Shown here: positions 44,221 through 52,486 of the stretch, one piece after another | Numbering within the stretch: position 1 is the first letter of the stretch | How the letters are laid out: each line of letters begins with the position of its first letter | Assembly (NCBI GenBank): GCA_036381515.1 | Contig: DASVCR010000034.1 | Coordinates: 1 to 64,000, forward strand | From: ZC4RG20 sp036381515 | Lineage (GTDB): Bacteria > Pseudomonadota > Gammaproteobacteria > Steroidobacterales > Rariloculaceae | Direction: 5' to 3' | Length of the DNA stretch: 64,000 nucleotides | Position numbers and translations under genes: made by a program | The notes under the pieces: generated by a model | What the model was told of the DNA's origin: nothing | Seen by the model: the letters and a program-made list of their open reading frames with translations, nothing else | The model's database searches: none

Positions 44221-45773
44221 GCGCGCGCTCGACTGCGGCGCGCGTTCGCGAGCTGCTCGACCGGCTCGGCGTCCCGGCCGTGCCGCAGGCGGTCTGCGTC
44301 GACGGCGAATGGCGCACGGGCCGCGGCGAGCGGGATGCCGTCAGGTCGCCGATCGACGGCAGCGTGCTCTGCGAGATGGCGCTCGCCGGCCCGGCCGACG
44401 TTCGCGCGGCCGCGGCGGCCGCGGCGGCGAGCTTCACGCGCTGGCGGGACGTGCCCGCGCCGCGGCGCGCCGAGCTCGTCCGTCGGATCGGCGAGGCGCT
44501 CCGCGAGCACAAGGACGCTCTCGGCGCGCTCGTGAGCTTCGAGACGGGCAAAATCCTCGAGGAGGGCCGCGGCGAGGTGCAGGAGATGATCGACGTCTGC
44601 GACTTCGCGGTCGGCCTCGGCCGTCGGCTCTACGGCCTCACGATCGCGAGCGAGCGGCCGCAGCATCGGCTCGCGGAGCTGTGGCATCCGCTCGGTCCGG
44701 TCGGCGTGATCACGGCGTTCAACTTCCCGGTCGCCGTCTGGGCCTGGAATGCGATGATCGCACTCGTCTGCGGCGACGGCCTCGTGTGGAAGCCCTCGGA
44801 GAAGACGCCGCTGACGGCGATGGCGTGCCAGGAGATCGTGCGGCGGGCCGCGGCCGCGGCAGCGGCGCCTCCGGGGCTCTCGAACCTCGTCGCCGGCGCT
44901 GCGGACGTCGGCCAGGCGCTCGCCGCCGATGCCGCGTTCCCGCTGATCTCGGCGACCGGATCCGTGCGGATGGGCCGCGCGGTCGCGCAGACCGTCGCGG
45001 CGCGGCTCGGCCGCTCGCTGCTCGAGCTCGGCGGCAACAACGCCGCAATCGTCGCGCCGAGCGCGGACCTCGAGCTCGCGCTGCGCGCGATCGTCTTCGC
45101 CGCGGCGGGCACGTGCGGGCAGCGCTGCACGAGCCTGCGCCGTCTCGTCGTGCAGCGCAGCATTTCGGACACGCTGCTCGAGCGGCTCCAGGCGGTGTAT
45201 CGGCGTCTGCCGATCGGTGATCCGCTCGAGCACGGCGTGCTCGTCGGGCCGCTGATCGACGAGCGAGCCTTCGATGCGATGCAGCGCGCGCTCGCGGAGC
45301 TTCGGGCGTCGGGCGCGATCGTCCACGGCGGCGAGCGCATCGCCGAGGGCGTGCCGGCCGGGGGCTGGTACGTGCGCCCCGCGATCGTCGAGGTCTCGGG
45401 CGACGAGCCGCTGGTCCGCGAGGAGACGTTCGCGCCGATCCTCTACTTCATACGCTACGACACGCTCGATGAAGCGATCGCGGCGAACAACGCCGTTCCG
45501 CAGGGACTCGCGTCCGCGATCTTCACGAACGACCTGCGCGAGGCGGAGCGCTTCTGCTCGGCCTCGGGATCCGACTGCGGCATCGTGAACGTCAACATCG
45601 GCACGAGCGGCGCCGAGATCGGCGGCGCGTTCGGCGGCGAGAAGGACACCGGCGGCGGCAGGGAGTCGGGCTCCGACGCGTGGAAGGCCTACATGCGGCG
45701 CGTGACGAGCACGATCAACTACTCGCGCGAGCTGCCCCTCGCGCAGGGCATCCGCTTCGAATGGGGGGAGTGA
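44217..45773 (+). CDS. amaB: alpha-aminoadipate semialdehyde dehydrogenase (ALDH7 type)
   Basis: 518 residues. ALDH motifs: FNFPVAVWAWN, LELGGNNAAIV with the general-base Glu, and catalytic Cys in GQRCTSLRR. The C-terminal stretch SGAEIGGAFGGEKDTGGGRE and the end TINYSRELPLAQGI are hallmarks of ALDH7/antiquitin enzymes, which oxidise aminoadipate semialdehyde to aminoadipate with NAD+. It overlaps the saccharopine dehydrogenase gene by four bases, in keeping with sequential steps. Confidence 0.9.
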   Translation: MSARSTAARVRELLDRLGVPAVPQAVCVDGEWRTGRGERDAVRSPIDGSVLCEMALAGPADVRAAAAAAAASFTRWRDVPAPRRAELVRRIGEALREHKDALGALVSFETGKILEEGRGEVQEMIDVCDFAVGLGRRLYGLTIASERPQHRLAELWHPLGPVGVITAFNFPVAVWAWNAMIALVCGDGLVWKPSEKTPLTAMACQEIVRRAAAAAAAPPGLSNLVAGAADVGQALAADAAFPLISATGSVRMGRAVAQTVAARLGRSLLELGGNNAAIVAPSADLELALRAIVFAAAGTCGQRCTSLRRLVVQRSISDTLLERLQAVYRRLPIGDPLEHGVLVGPLIDERAFDAMQRALAELRASGAIVHGGERIAEGVPAGGWYVRPAIVEVSGDEPLVREETFAPILYFIRYDTLDEAIAANNAVPQGLASAIFTNDLREAERFCSASGSDCGIVNVNIGTSGAEIGGAFGGEKDTGGGRESGSDAWKAYMRRVTSTINYSRELPLAQGIRFEWGE

Positions 45774-45908
45774 CGGTGCTCGCGCGATCGGCGTCGGCTC
45801 GATCTCGCCGGGTGGCCGGCGCGGCATCCATTAGTCCGTCGGGCAGCCGCAGGTAGACCGCACCGAAGGGCAGCGGCGGCCCGACCGTGTCCGGGGCGAC
45901 GTCCGTAT

Positions 45909-47015
45909 TCAGCGATCCGCGGACGAGGCGGACGCGCCCGCGGTCCGCGTCTGCTCGATCCACGCCCGCCAGCGCCCGTAATCGCGCTCGCCGAAGGCCT
46001 CGCCGCTGATCGTCCTCAGGATCTGGTAAGCGGGAACGTGGTTGTTCGGCTTCTCGAGGCGCAGCAGCCGCAGCACCGCCGGCGCGATCGCGAGAATGTC
46101 GTCGCGGTACTCCGGGCGATCGGCGAGGGCTGCGATCAGAGACGCCGCCTTGTTGCGGCACCCGCTGTCCGGATCGTCGATGCGCCTTCCGAGCGGCGCG
46201 AACGGGATAACGACCTCGCGGTCTCGTTGCGCGACCATCAGCAGCACGCGCATCGCGTTGTTGCGCACGAGCGGGGAGGGATCGTCGAGAGACGGGATGA
46301 GGTCGCGGACGAGCGCGTGGGCGTCCTCGACGTGGGCGAGCACGAACGCCGCGTGGCCGCGCTTCTGCGGATCGGCATCCTCGCGCAGCACGCGCACGAG
46401 CGCATCGTGGTGCTCGCGCGCGGCGCGATCGAAGCGCTCGAGGAACGGCTCGAGCGCAGGGTGCTCGAAGCCGACGATACAGTGATGCGCCGGGCAGCGC
46501 TCGATGGCCAGTGGAATCTGCCGTTTCTGCAGGAGGTCGAAGCTCGTCCTCTCGTACTCGACCCAGGACGCGAGCACGTCATCGGGATCGGGCACCGAGC
46601 CCGTCGGCTCGGCGCCGAACGACAGCCGCGTCGCCGCGTCCGCGGCGTCCACGAGCTCGATCGTCGCGTTCAACACGTTCGCGTCGTCTGCGAACGTCGT
46701 CGTGATGTCGAGGGCCACGAATGCGAAATCGCCGCTCGCCCGGATCGACTCGACGATCTCGTCGTGGATACGCCCGATCGCTTCCTCGTCGTTCGCCGAG
46801 ACGGCCGCGACGAGCTTGCGGATCGCGGGCGCGTAGCGTCGTTTGAGCTCGTCGGCATCGAGCTGCGCCGTCCGGTAGACGTCGATGCTCTCGAGGCGGG
46901 TCGGCGGAGGCTGCGCGTCGGCCGGCGCGGCGAGAGCGGCGAGGGCAAGGGCCGTCGCGGCGAGTGGGTATCGGAGAATACCCGGCAAGGGCCTCGAAGG
47001 CATTCGTCTCGTCAT
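45909..47015 (-). CDS. exported HEAT-repeat protein
   Basis: 368 residues with a signal peptide ending APADA. The N-terminal half has no known family. The C-terminal half (about 200-330) has HEAT-like helical repeats: ALVRVLREDADPQKRGHAAFVLAHV, DLIPSLDDPSPLVRNNAMRVLL, DSGCRNKAASLIAALAD. The tail contains TISGEAFGERDYGRWRAWIEQ, often seen in secreted HEAT proteins. It is probably a periplasmic protein-binding scaffold. GAGGAG lies before the ATG. It is divergent from the DUF2975 gene. Confidence 0.8.
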   Translation of the reverse strand: MTRRMPSRPLPGILRYPLAATALALAALAAPADAQPPPTRLESIDVYRTAQLDADELKRRYAPAIRKLVAAVSANDEEAIGRIHDEIVESIRASGDFAFVALDITTTFADDANVLNATIELVDAADAATRLSFGAEPTGSVPDPDDVLASWVEYERTSFDLLQKRQIPLAIERCPAHHCIVGFEHPALEPFLERFDRAAREHHDALVRVLREDADPQKRGHAAFVLAHVEDAHALVRDLIPSLDDPSPLVRNNAMRVLLMVAQRDREVVIPFAPLGRRIDDPDSGCRNKAASLIAALADRPEYRDDILAIAPAVLRLLRLEKPNNHVPAYQILRTISGEAFGERDYGRWRAWIEQTRTAGASASSADR

Positions 47016-47074
47016 CGGCGGTCTCCTCGCCGTCGATTCCGAACGGGGCGGAGCGGCGCTCCGGCGCTCATCGC

Positions 47075-47109
47075 CGTGCTACAATACTTTATTATCGTGC
47101 TACGATAAT
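47075..47109. promoter_or_regulatory. AT-rich operator/promoter of the DUF2975-XRE pair
   Basis: ATTATCGT-GCT-ACGATAAT (47091-47109) is a perfect 8-bp inverted repeat. Its core CGTGCTACGATA (47096-47107) repeats CGTGCTACAATA (47075-47086) at 21 bp, two helix turns. TACAAT at 47080-47085 could be the -10 box, so bound repressor would cover the promoter. The sites lie 35-70 bases before the DUF2975 start. The XRE protein encoded there is the obvious candidate ligand (inference). Confidence 0.6.
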
Positions 47110-47143
47110 TTTGCTTGCTTCCGAAGTCAAGAGGACTACGACC

Positions 47144-47701
47144 ATGACCCGCACCGCCGCTCCTCGTGCCGTCGCTCGGCCGGCCAAAAGGCTGAGCGCC
47201 GCGCTGTCCGCGCTGTGCCTCGCGTTCGCCGTCGTCCTGCCGGTGCTGTCGCTCGCGCTGCTCGCGCTCGAGCCCGAGCTGCTCACGGAGGGACTCGGGC
47301 TGCCCGCATCGTCCGCGGACTCGGCGGCTTCGACCTTCTCCGCGATTCAGCGCGTCCTCATCGTCGTGATCGGCTTCGTGCCGATCGCGTTCATGACGTA
47401 CGCCCTCGTGTGCGCGCATCGCTGCTTCAAGAGCTTCGCTCGCGGCGATTACTTCACGTTGCGCGTCGTCAGGAGCCTCAGGGGGCTCGCGGCGGGCATC
47501 GCGCTGTGGACGATCGCGGGCGGGCTCACGCAACCGCTCCTCGGCGTCCTGCTCACGCTCGCGGAGGAGGAGCTCAGCGTCAGCGTGTCGTTCGGCACGA
47601 GCGGTCTCTTCACGCTGCTCTTCGCCGGCATCGTCTGGCAGATCGCGGACATCATGACGAAAGCGGTCGCGCTTGCCGAAGAGAACGCGCAATTCGTCTG
47701 A
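47144..47701 (+). CDS. DUF2975 family membrane protein
   Basis: 185 residues, four membrane helices (LCLAFAVVLPVLSLALLAL; RVLIVVIGFVPIAFMTYALV; LRGLAAGIALWTIAGGL; LFTLLFAGIVWQIADIM). CHRCFKSFARGDYFTLRVVRSLR-type loop and ADIMTKAVALAEENAQFV end are typical of DUF2975, which is nearly always next to a small XRE regulator, as here. The ATG at 47144 is used; earlier in-frame starts would cover the operator. GAGG lies 10 bases upstream. Confidence 0.85.
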   Translation: MTRTAAPRAVARPAKRLSAALSALCLAFAVVLPVLSLALLALEPELLTEGLGLPASSADSAASTFSAIQRVLIVVIGFVPIAFMTYALVCAHRCFKSFARGDYFTLRVVRSLRGLAAGIALWTIAGGLTQPLLGVLLTLAEEELSVSVSFGTSGLFTLLFAGIVWQIADIMTKAVALAEENAQFV

Positions 47702-47717
47702 CGAGGGAGCCGGATCC

Positions 47718-47963
47718 GTGCCCATCGTCGTTAAGCTCGACGTCGTGCTCGCCGACCGCAAGGTGAAGTCGAAGGAGCTCGCGCAGCACGTCGGCATCAC
47801 GGAAGCGAACCTGTCGCTGCTCAAGCAGGGCAAGGTGAAGGGCGTTCGCTTCGAGACGCTCGAGAAGATCTGCGAGTACCTGGACTGCCAGCCCGGCGAC
47901 ATCCTCCGCTACGAGCGCGCCGAGGCGCCCGCGCGCAAGCCCCGGGCGCTGCGGCGGGCGTGA
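47718..47963 (+). CDS. XRE (Cro/CI) family small regulator
   Basis: 81 residues from a GTG at 47718 (GAGGGAG upstream). The sequence is almost entirely one helix-turn-helix of the YozG/Cro type: KLDVVLADRKVKSKELAQHVGITEANLSLLKQGKVKGVRFETLEKICEYLDCQPGDILRY. It follows the DUF2975 gene after 16 bases. Such pairs are thought to be autoregulated membrane-protein/repressor modules, and the palindrome at 47091-47109 fits this. Confidence 0.88.
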   Translation: MPIVVKLDVVLADRKVKSKELAQHVGITEANLSLLKQGKVKGVRFETLEKICEYLDCQPGDILRYERAEAPARKPRALRRA

Positions 47964-47975
47964 GCCGGGCTCCGG

Positions 47976-48260
47976 CTAATCGCGGTCGGGGGGATCCTCG
48001 AGCGACTTCCGCAGGCTTTCGAGCAGGTCGGATTCCTCGTCGGCCGCCGAGGGACCGTCTATCCGCTCGTACCGATACCGGTCCTTGACCAGCCGATTGA
48101 TGAACTTTCCCTTCGAGTCCACGCGAACGAGCCACTCGTACACGGACGGCGGCACGTCGAAGTAGCGATAGACCCGCGACGACGAGAACTCGACGTCGAG
48201 CGTGCGGGCCTCGGCGTCGTATGCGACGCCGCGGATGCCTTTCGATCTCACCGGAACCAC
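47976..48260 (-). CDS. KTSC-domain protein
   Basis: 94 residues from a GTG. Residues about 3-66 form a KTSC domain (VRSKGIRGVAYDAEARTLDVEF, VYRYFDVPPSVYEWLVR, SKGKFINRLVKDRYRYERI), named after its likeness to the C-terminus of lysyl-tRNA synthetase. The tail is acidic. The function of free-standing KTSC proteins is unknown, with nucleic-acid binding suggested. No clear ribosome site. It converges with the XRE gene, 12 bases apart. Confidence 0.8.
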   Translation of the reverse strand: MVPVRSKGIRGVAYDAEARTLDVEFSSSRVYRYFDVPPSVYEWLVRVDSKGKFINRLVKDRYRYERIDGPSAADEESDLLESLRKSLEDPPDRD

Positions 48261-48305
48261 TTCGAGCGACCCGAGGCGTCGCGACGACGAGCGTTGCCGG
48301 CCGCT

Positions 48306-49208
48306 TCAGTACCTCCGCGGCACCGGATCGGAGCTCGGCCAGAACCGCGCGGTCGAGATCGGCAGGCCCTTGAAGAACGCGTTGATCGAATGGATCTGGT
48401 CGCCCCACACCTTGAACGCCTCGAACGTCACGAGCGAGTTGCCCTCGCCGTACTGGTTGCCGGTGTGGCCGAAATTCATCCACAAGAGCACCGTGCCGTT
48501 CTCCTCGTCGACGGCGGCGACGCTCGCGATGATGCCCGGGTGCACGATGATGTTCTGCTCGTACATGCGCCGCCGCGGATCCGTCTGGTCGGCGGTGATC
48601 ACGCCGTTCTCGACCCGGTACGCATCGTCCGAGAACGGCGTGCCGGCGTCGGTGAAGTTGCCGACCCGCAGGCCTTCGGTATAGGTCAGCGCGATCCTGA
48701 CCTCGCGCGAGTTCCGCATGCCGGGCGGTACCGGGTCGTTCAGGCCGCGAATCGGCGCGCCGAGCTCCGTCGGCTGGAAGCGGCCGTCCGGAGCGACGCG
48801 CTGGACGAGGGTCTCGATGCCGGCGATCTGCCTTCCGGCGACGTGGAGCAGCGCGGAGTAGAGCACCTTCACGTCGTCCTCGTGCAGCAGCACGTGCGAG
48901 CCGATGACCTGCTTGCGCGTATCGACGTAGTCCTGACGGAATCCTCCCTTCGCCGTCACGCTCTGCCAGATGCCCTCGCCGAGCCGCGCGAGACGCGAGT
49001 CCTCCGTGTATTTCACGTTCTCCGCGAGCGGCAGCGTCGACGGGTCGTGCGCGACGAGCGCATCGATGAACTGCGTCATGAGGTCCGTCAGGCAATCGCG
49101 GTCGCATTCCTGGCCGAGCGCGGGCGCCGACGACAGGCCGAGGAGGAGGGCCAGAAACCCTGCGAGCCCGACGAATCGGGCATGAGGCTCACGGCGACGT
49201 CCGAACAT
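48306..49208 (-). CDS. exported protein, CDRxCL two-repeat family (copy 1)
   Basis: 300 residues with a signal peptide ending SSAPALGQ. The mature start CDRDCLTDLMTQFIDALVAHDP, then NVKYTEDSRLARLGEGIW, is repeated in weaker form in the second half (RIALTYTEGLRV, TPFSDDAYRVENGVITAD). This looks like two NTF2/SnoaL-like domains in tandem, but the fold is my inference. The divergent gene at 49430 has the same plan. Function unknown. Confidence 0.75.
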   Translation of the reverse strand: MFGRRREPHARFVGLAGFLALLLGLSSAPALGQECDRDCLTDLMTQFIDALVAHDPSTLPLAENVKYTEDSRLARLGEGIWQSVTAKGGFRQDYVDTRKQVIGSHVLLHEDDVKVLYSALLHVAGRQIAGIETLVQRVAPDGRFQPTELGAPIRGLNDPVPPGMRNSREVRIALTYTEGLRVGNFTDAGTPFSDDAYRVENGVITADQTDPRRRMYEQNIIVHPGIIASVAAVDEENGTVLLWMNFGHTGNQYGEGNSLVTFEAFKVWGDQIHSINAFFKGLPISTARFWPSSDPVPRRY

Positions 49209-49429
49209 GCGAGAATTCTCCTCTGCTCCCGGAAGCTCGAATAGAGCTTATCAGGAAATGCCGATTCGCCGATGGATCGACCGGGCCGGGCGCGCGGAGC
49301 CGACGGCCGGTATCCGTCGTCCGGCTCGCGCTCGTGATGTGCGAAGATCAAGAATCCTTGACGCCGGCGGATCGGCCCGGAGAAGGTGATATAAGACGGC
49401 TTCCGCAGCCGGCGGACGGAAACTCCACA

Positions 49430-50395
49430 ATGAGAAGAAGACTGCACGTGCTGGCCGGCCTTTCGCTCCTCGGCCTACTCGTCACGGGCACCGCCGCGGG
49501 GCAGGCGCGGCTGTGGGAAGAGCCCGGTCCGTGCGACCGCGAATGCCTGAACCGCATCGCCGATACGTACATCGACGCGATGGTCGCCGGCGACCCCGAC
49601 GCCGCACCGTTCTCGGACGACGTCAAGTACACGGAGAACACCGCGATCCTCGAGATCGGCCAGGGACTTTGGGAGACGGCGACCGGCGCGTCGGATACGT
49701 TCCGCATCTACGTGCCCGATCCGGTCGCGCGCCAGATCGGCTTCATGGGCTTGATCCAGGCCGGTCCGCAGAGCCGTCTGCTCGCGCTGCGGCTCAAGGT
49801 CGAGGACGACGAGATCACCGAGGTCGAGCATCTCGTCGCGAACGTCGGCCCGAACGCGCTGCCGAACCTGCAGACGCCGCGCGAAAGCCTCGTCACGGAG
49901 CTGCCGCAGCGGGACCGCATCCCCCGCGAGCTGATGCTCGTGATCGCGGCCTCGTACTACGACGCGCTCCTGCAGAGCAACGGCGAGGCGACGCTCTTCG
50001 CGGACGACTGCGAGAGGCACGAGAACGGCATGATCACGGCGGGCGGCGAAGGGCTCGGGTTCGACGGCCGGCCGCGGCAAAGCTGCTTCGACCAGATGAA
50101 CTCGCGGACCTTCACGTACATCACGTCGATCGATCTGCAGAGGGTCTGGATCGCCGACGAGGTGACCGGTCTCGTGTTCAGCCTTTCGCACTTCAGGCAC
50201 GCGTTCGAGACGAACACGTTCCAGGTCTACGGGCCGGACGGCGAGATCACGGAGCGGCAGATGGACTACGAGCCGTTCGACTTCGCCGCGGCGCATATCC
50301 AGAAAATCGAGAACTACCGGATATCCGATCAGGAGGCGATGGGCGTCAGGTTGCCCTATCGTTCGACGAACGGCTGGAATCCGTTCTGGCGCTAA
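49430..50395 (+). CDS. exported protein, CDRxCL two-repeat family (copy 2)
   Basis: 321 residues. The ATG at 49430 begins a signal peptide (LHVLAGLSLLGLLVTGTAAGQ). An earlier in-frame ATG does not. CDRECLNRIADTYIDAMVAGDP and DVKYTENTAILEIGQGLW match copy 1. The second half again has YYDALLQSNGEATLFADDCERHENGMITAGG. Thus each protein carries two related units of about 140 residues. It precedes the MBL hydrolase gene by 15 bases, so the two are probably co-expressed. Function unknown. Confidence 0.75.
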   Translation: MRRRLHVLAGLSLLGLLVTGTAAGQARLWEEPGPCDRECLNRIADTYIDAMVAGDPDAAPFSDDVKYTENTAILEIGQGLWETATGASDTFRIYVPDPVARQIGFMGLIQAGPQSRLLALRLKVEDDEITEVEHLVANVGPNALPNLQTPRESLVTELPQRDRIPRELMLVIAASYYDALLQSNGEATLFADDCERHENGMITAGGEGLGFDGRPRQSCFDQMNSRTFTYITSIDLQRVWIADEVTGLVFSLSHFRHAFETNTFQVYGPDGEITERQMDYEPFDFAAAHIQKIENYRISDQEAMGVRLPYRSTNGWNPFWR

Positions 50396-50410
50396 TTCAG
50401 GGAGCTTCGA

Positions 50411-51262
50411 ATGAAATCAACGGCAGCGATCTCGGCCGCGATTCTCGCGGTGTCGTTTGGGGCCTCGTCGGCGGTTCAGGCGCAAGGCGGCTTCGGTCCG
50501 CCCGAGCTCACGCTCGTCGAGGTCAAGGAGAACATCTACACGATCCGCAACGCGACGTCCGGCAACGCGACGCTGATCGTCGGCGAAGAGGGCGCGATTC
50601 TCGTCGACGATAAGTTCCCGCAGGACCACGACGGGATCATGCGTTTCGTGCGCCAGGTGACGGATGTCCCGCTGCTCTACGTGATCAACACGCATATGCA
50701 CCCGGACCATACCGGCGGCAATCCGGCGATGCAGGACGTCGGTGCGGCGATCGTCGCGCAGGAGAACGCGCGCATGATCATGGCCGAGCGTGAGCTTCAG
50801 GGCTTGCCGAACATCGTTCTGCGCGACTACATGCGCATCTACCTCGACGACATGCCGATCGATCTGCACTACTTCGGGCGCGGACACACGGGCGGCGACA
50901 TCGTCGTGCATCTGCCGACGGAGCGCGTGGTCATCACGGGCGACCTGTTCGCGCTTTACGGCCCCTACCGCGCGGTGATCGACTACAGCGCCGGCGGCAG
51001 CCTGCGTGACTGGACGCGCACCCTGGAGCGGGTGCTCGAGCTCGACTTCGACACGGTGATCCCGGGGCATAGCGGCACGACCGACCGGGCGAACGTCGAG
51101 GGTTACATCGAGTACCTGAAGAACACGCAGAACATGGTGCGGCAGATGAACGCGCAGCAGCGCTCGCGCGAAGAGATCCAGAAGATGCTCGAGACCGAGT
51201 TCAACTGGGGCGGGCTCGAGATGCGCGTCGGCCTCGACGGCGTGATCGCCGAGATGAGGTAG
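50411..51262 (+). CDS. exported metallo-beta-lactamase-fold hydrolase
   Basis: 283 residues with a signal peptide ending SSAVQAQ. THMHPDHTGG is the zinc-binding HxHxDH motif. GHTGGDIVVHLP, TGDLFALYGPY and IPGHSG give the remaining metal ligands. The family includes periplasmic hydrolases found with quinoprotein systems as well as lactonases. The substrate is unknown. It follows the CDRxCL protein in the same operon and is closed by a clear terminator. Confidence 0.88.
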   Translation: MKSTAAISAAILAVSFGASSAVQAQGGFGPPELTLVEVKENIYTIRNATSGNATLIVGEEGAILVDDKFPQDHDGIMRFVRQVTDVPLLYVINTHMHPDHTGGNPAMQDVGAAIVAQENARMIMAERELQGLPNIVLRDYMRIYLDDMPIDLHYFGRGHTGGDIVVHLPTERVVITGDLFALYGPYRAVIDYSAGGSLRDWTRTLERVLELDFDTVIPGHSGTTDRANVEGYIEYLKNTQNMVRQMNAQQRSREEIQKMLETEFNWGGLEMRVGLDGVIAEMR

Positions 51263-51290
51263 CCGCGGCGCGGCAACGGTGCGAGAACGG

Positions 51291-51317
51291 AACGGCGGGG
51301 TGCACCCCGCCGTTTTC
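51291..51317 (+). terminator. Rho-independent terminator after the MBL hydrolase
   Basis: CGGCGGGGTG (51293-51302) and CACCCCGCCG (51303-51312) form a perfect GC-rich inverted repeat, flanked by AA on the left and TTTT (51313-51316) on the right, 30 bases after the stop at 51262. Confidence 0.85.
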
Positions 51318-51417
51318 GTGGGGCGGCGTCAGGTCGCGTGCCCTCGGGAAGGGGCGGCGCATGGCCTTCCCGAGATCACGTCGGACGGCTGCAGCGCGAC
51401 GCCCTGGCGCTCGTTCA

Positions 51418-52362
51418 TTACGCTTCCGCCGGCCTCGGCATGCGCAGCGCCGAGCGCCGATACTCCCGCCATAGGATGATGAGCCCGGCTGCGATCACGA
51501 GCGGAGCGCCGACCCACGTCGAGAGCCCGGGAATCTCGTCGAACACGAAATAGCCGTAGAGCACGGCGACGAGCAGGTTGCCGTAGTCGAGCGGGGCGAT
51601 CGTCGACGCCTCCGCGTATCGGTACGACAACGTCATCAGGAGCTGCCCGAACACGCCGAGGAGTCCGGCGGCGGCGATCACGAGCCACTGCTTCGCGCCC
51701 GGCATCGGCCAGCCCCAAAGCGCCGTCAGTGCCGCACACAGCATCGACGTCAGCGAAAAGTAGAACGTGATCGTGATCGCGTGCTCGCGGCCGACGCCGC
51801 TCATGCTGCGCAGGAACATCATCGCGAGCGCCGAGAACACGGCCGCGCCGAGCGCAAGGAGGACGCCGAGCGGGTTTCCCGAGCCGAGGGACAGATGCGG
51901 ACCGATCATGATGACGACGCCGAGAAAGCCGATCGCGAGCGCCGTCCAGCGGAACCAGTGGATCCGCTCGCCGAGGAACAGCATCGCGAGCAGCGTCAGG
52001 AACATCGGCGCCGTGAACGTGATCGCCGTGACGTCCGCGAACGGGATCAGCGTCAGTGCCGCGAACAGGCAGAACATGCTGATCGTGCCGGACAGCGACC
52101 TCAGCGCGTGCGACCGCCAGTTCGACGTCTTCAGCACGGAAAGCCCTTCGACCCGCCACGCGATCAGCGCGAGCACGGCGATCGAGATCACGCCGCGGAC
52201 GAAGATGATCTGGCCGCTCGGCACGGCATCGCCGAGCCACTTCACGCACGCGGCCATGCTCGACAGGAGCACGACGGACGTGAGCTTGAGCGCGATGCCG
52301 AGTACGGGGCGAAGATGATCGGAGCGGGTCACGAAGGGTCGGCGCACGGCGAAAGCCGGCAA
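51418..52362 (-). CDS. EamA/DMT family transporter
   Basis: 314 residues, ten membrane helices in two EamA repeats (about 20-150 and 165-300). The repeats contain ITFTAPMFLTLLAMLFLGERIHW and APLDYGNLLVAVLYGYFVFDEIPG. DMT exporters move metabolites such as amino acids or their precursors. The substrate is unknown. It stands alone, divergent from ada. Confidence 0.88.
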   Translation of the reverse strand: MPAFAVRRPFVTRSDHLRPVLGIALKLTSVVLLSSMAACVKWLGDAVPSGQIIFVRGVISIAVLALIAWRVEGLSVLKTSNWRSHALRSLSGTISMFCLFAALTLIPFADVTAITFTAPMFLTLLAMLFLGERIHWFRWTALAIGFLGVVIMIGPHLSLGSGNPLGVLLALGAAVFSALAMMFLRSMSGVGREHAITITFYFSLTSMLCAALTALWGWPMPGAKQWLVIAAAGLLGVFGQLLMTLSYRYAEASTIAPLDYGNLLVAVLYGYFVFDEIPGLSTWVGAPLVIAAGLIILWREYRRSALRMPRPAEA

Positions 52363-52486
52363 GCATAGCAGGCCGGGAAAAGGGCGGCGGAGCCCGTTTC
52401 CTCGATTCCGCAGCCGAAACCGGAGCGCGCGCTTCCCCCGGCGCCGCTAACCTGCGAACCTGATGTCACGGTCAGGTAGCAAAGCG

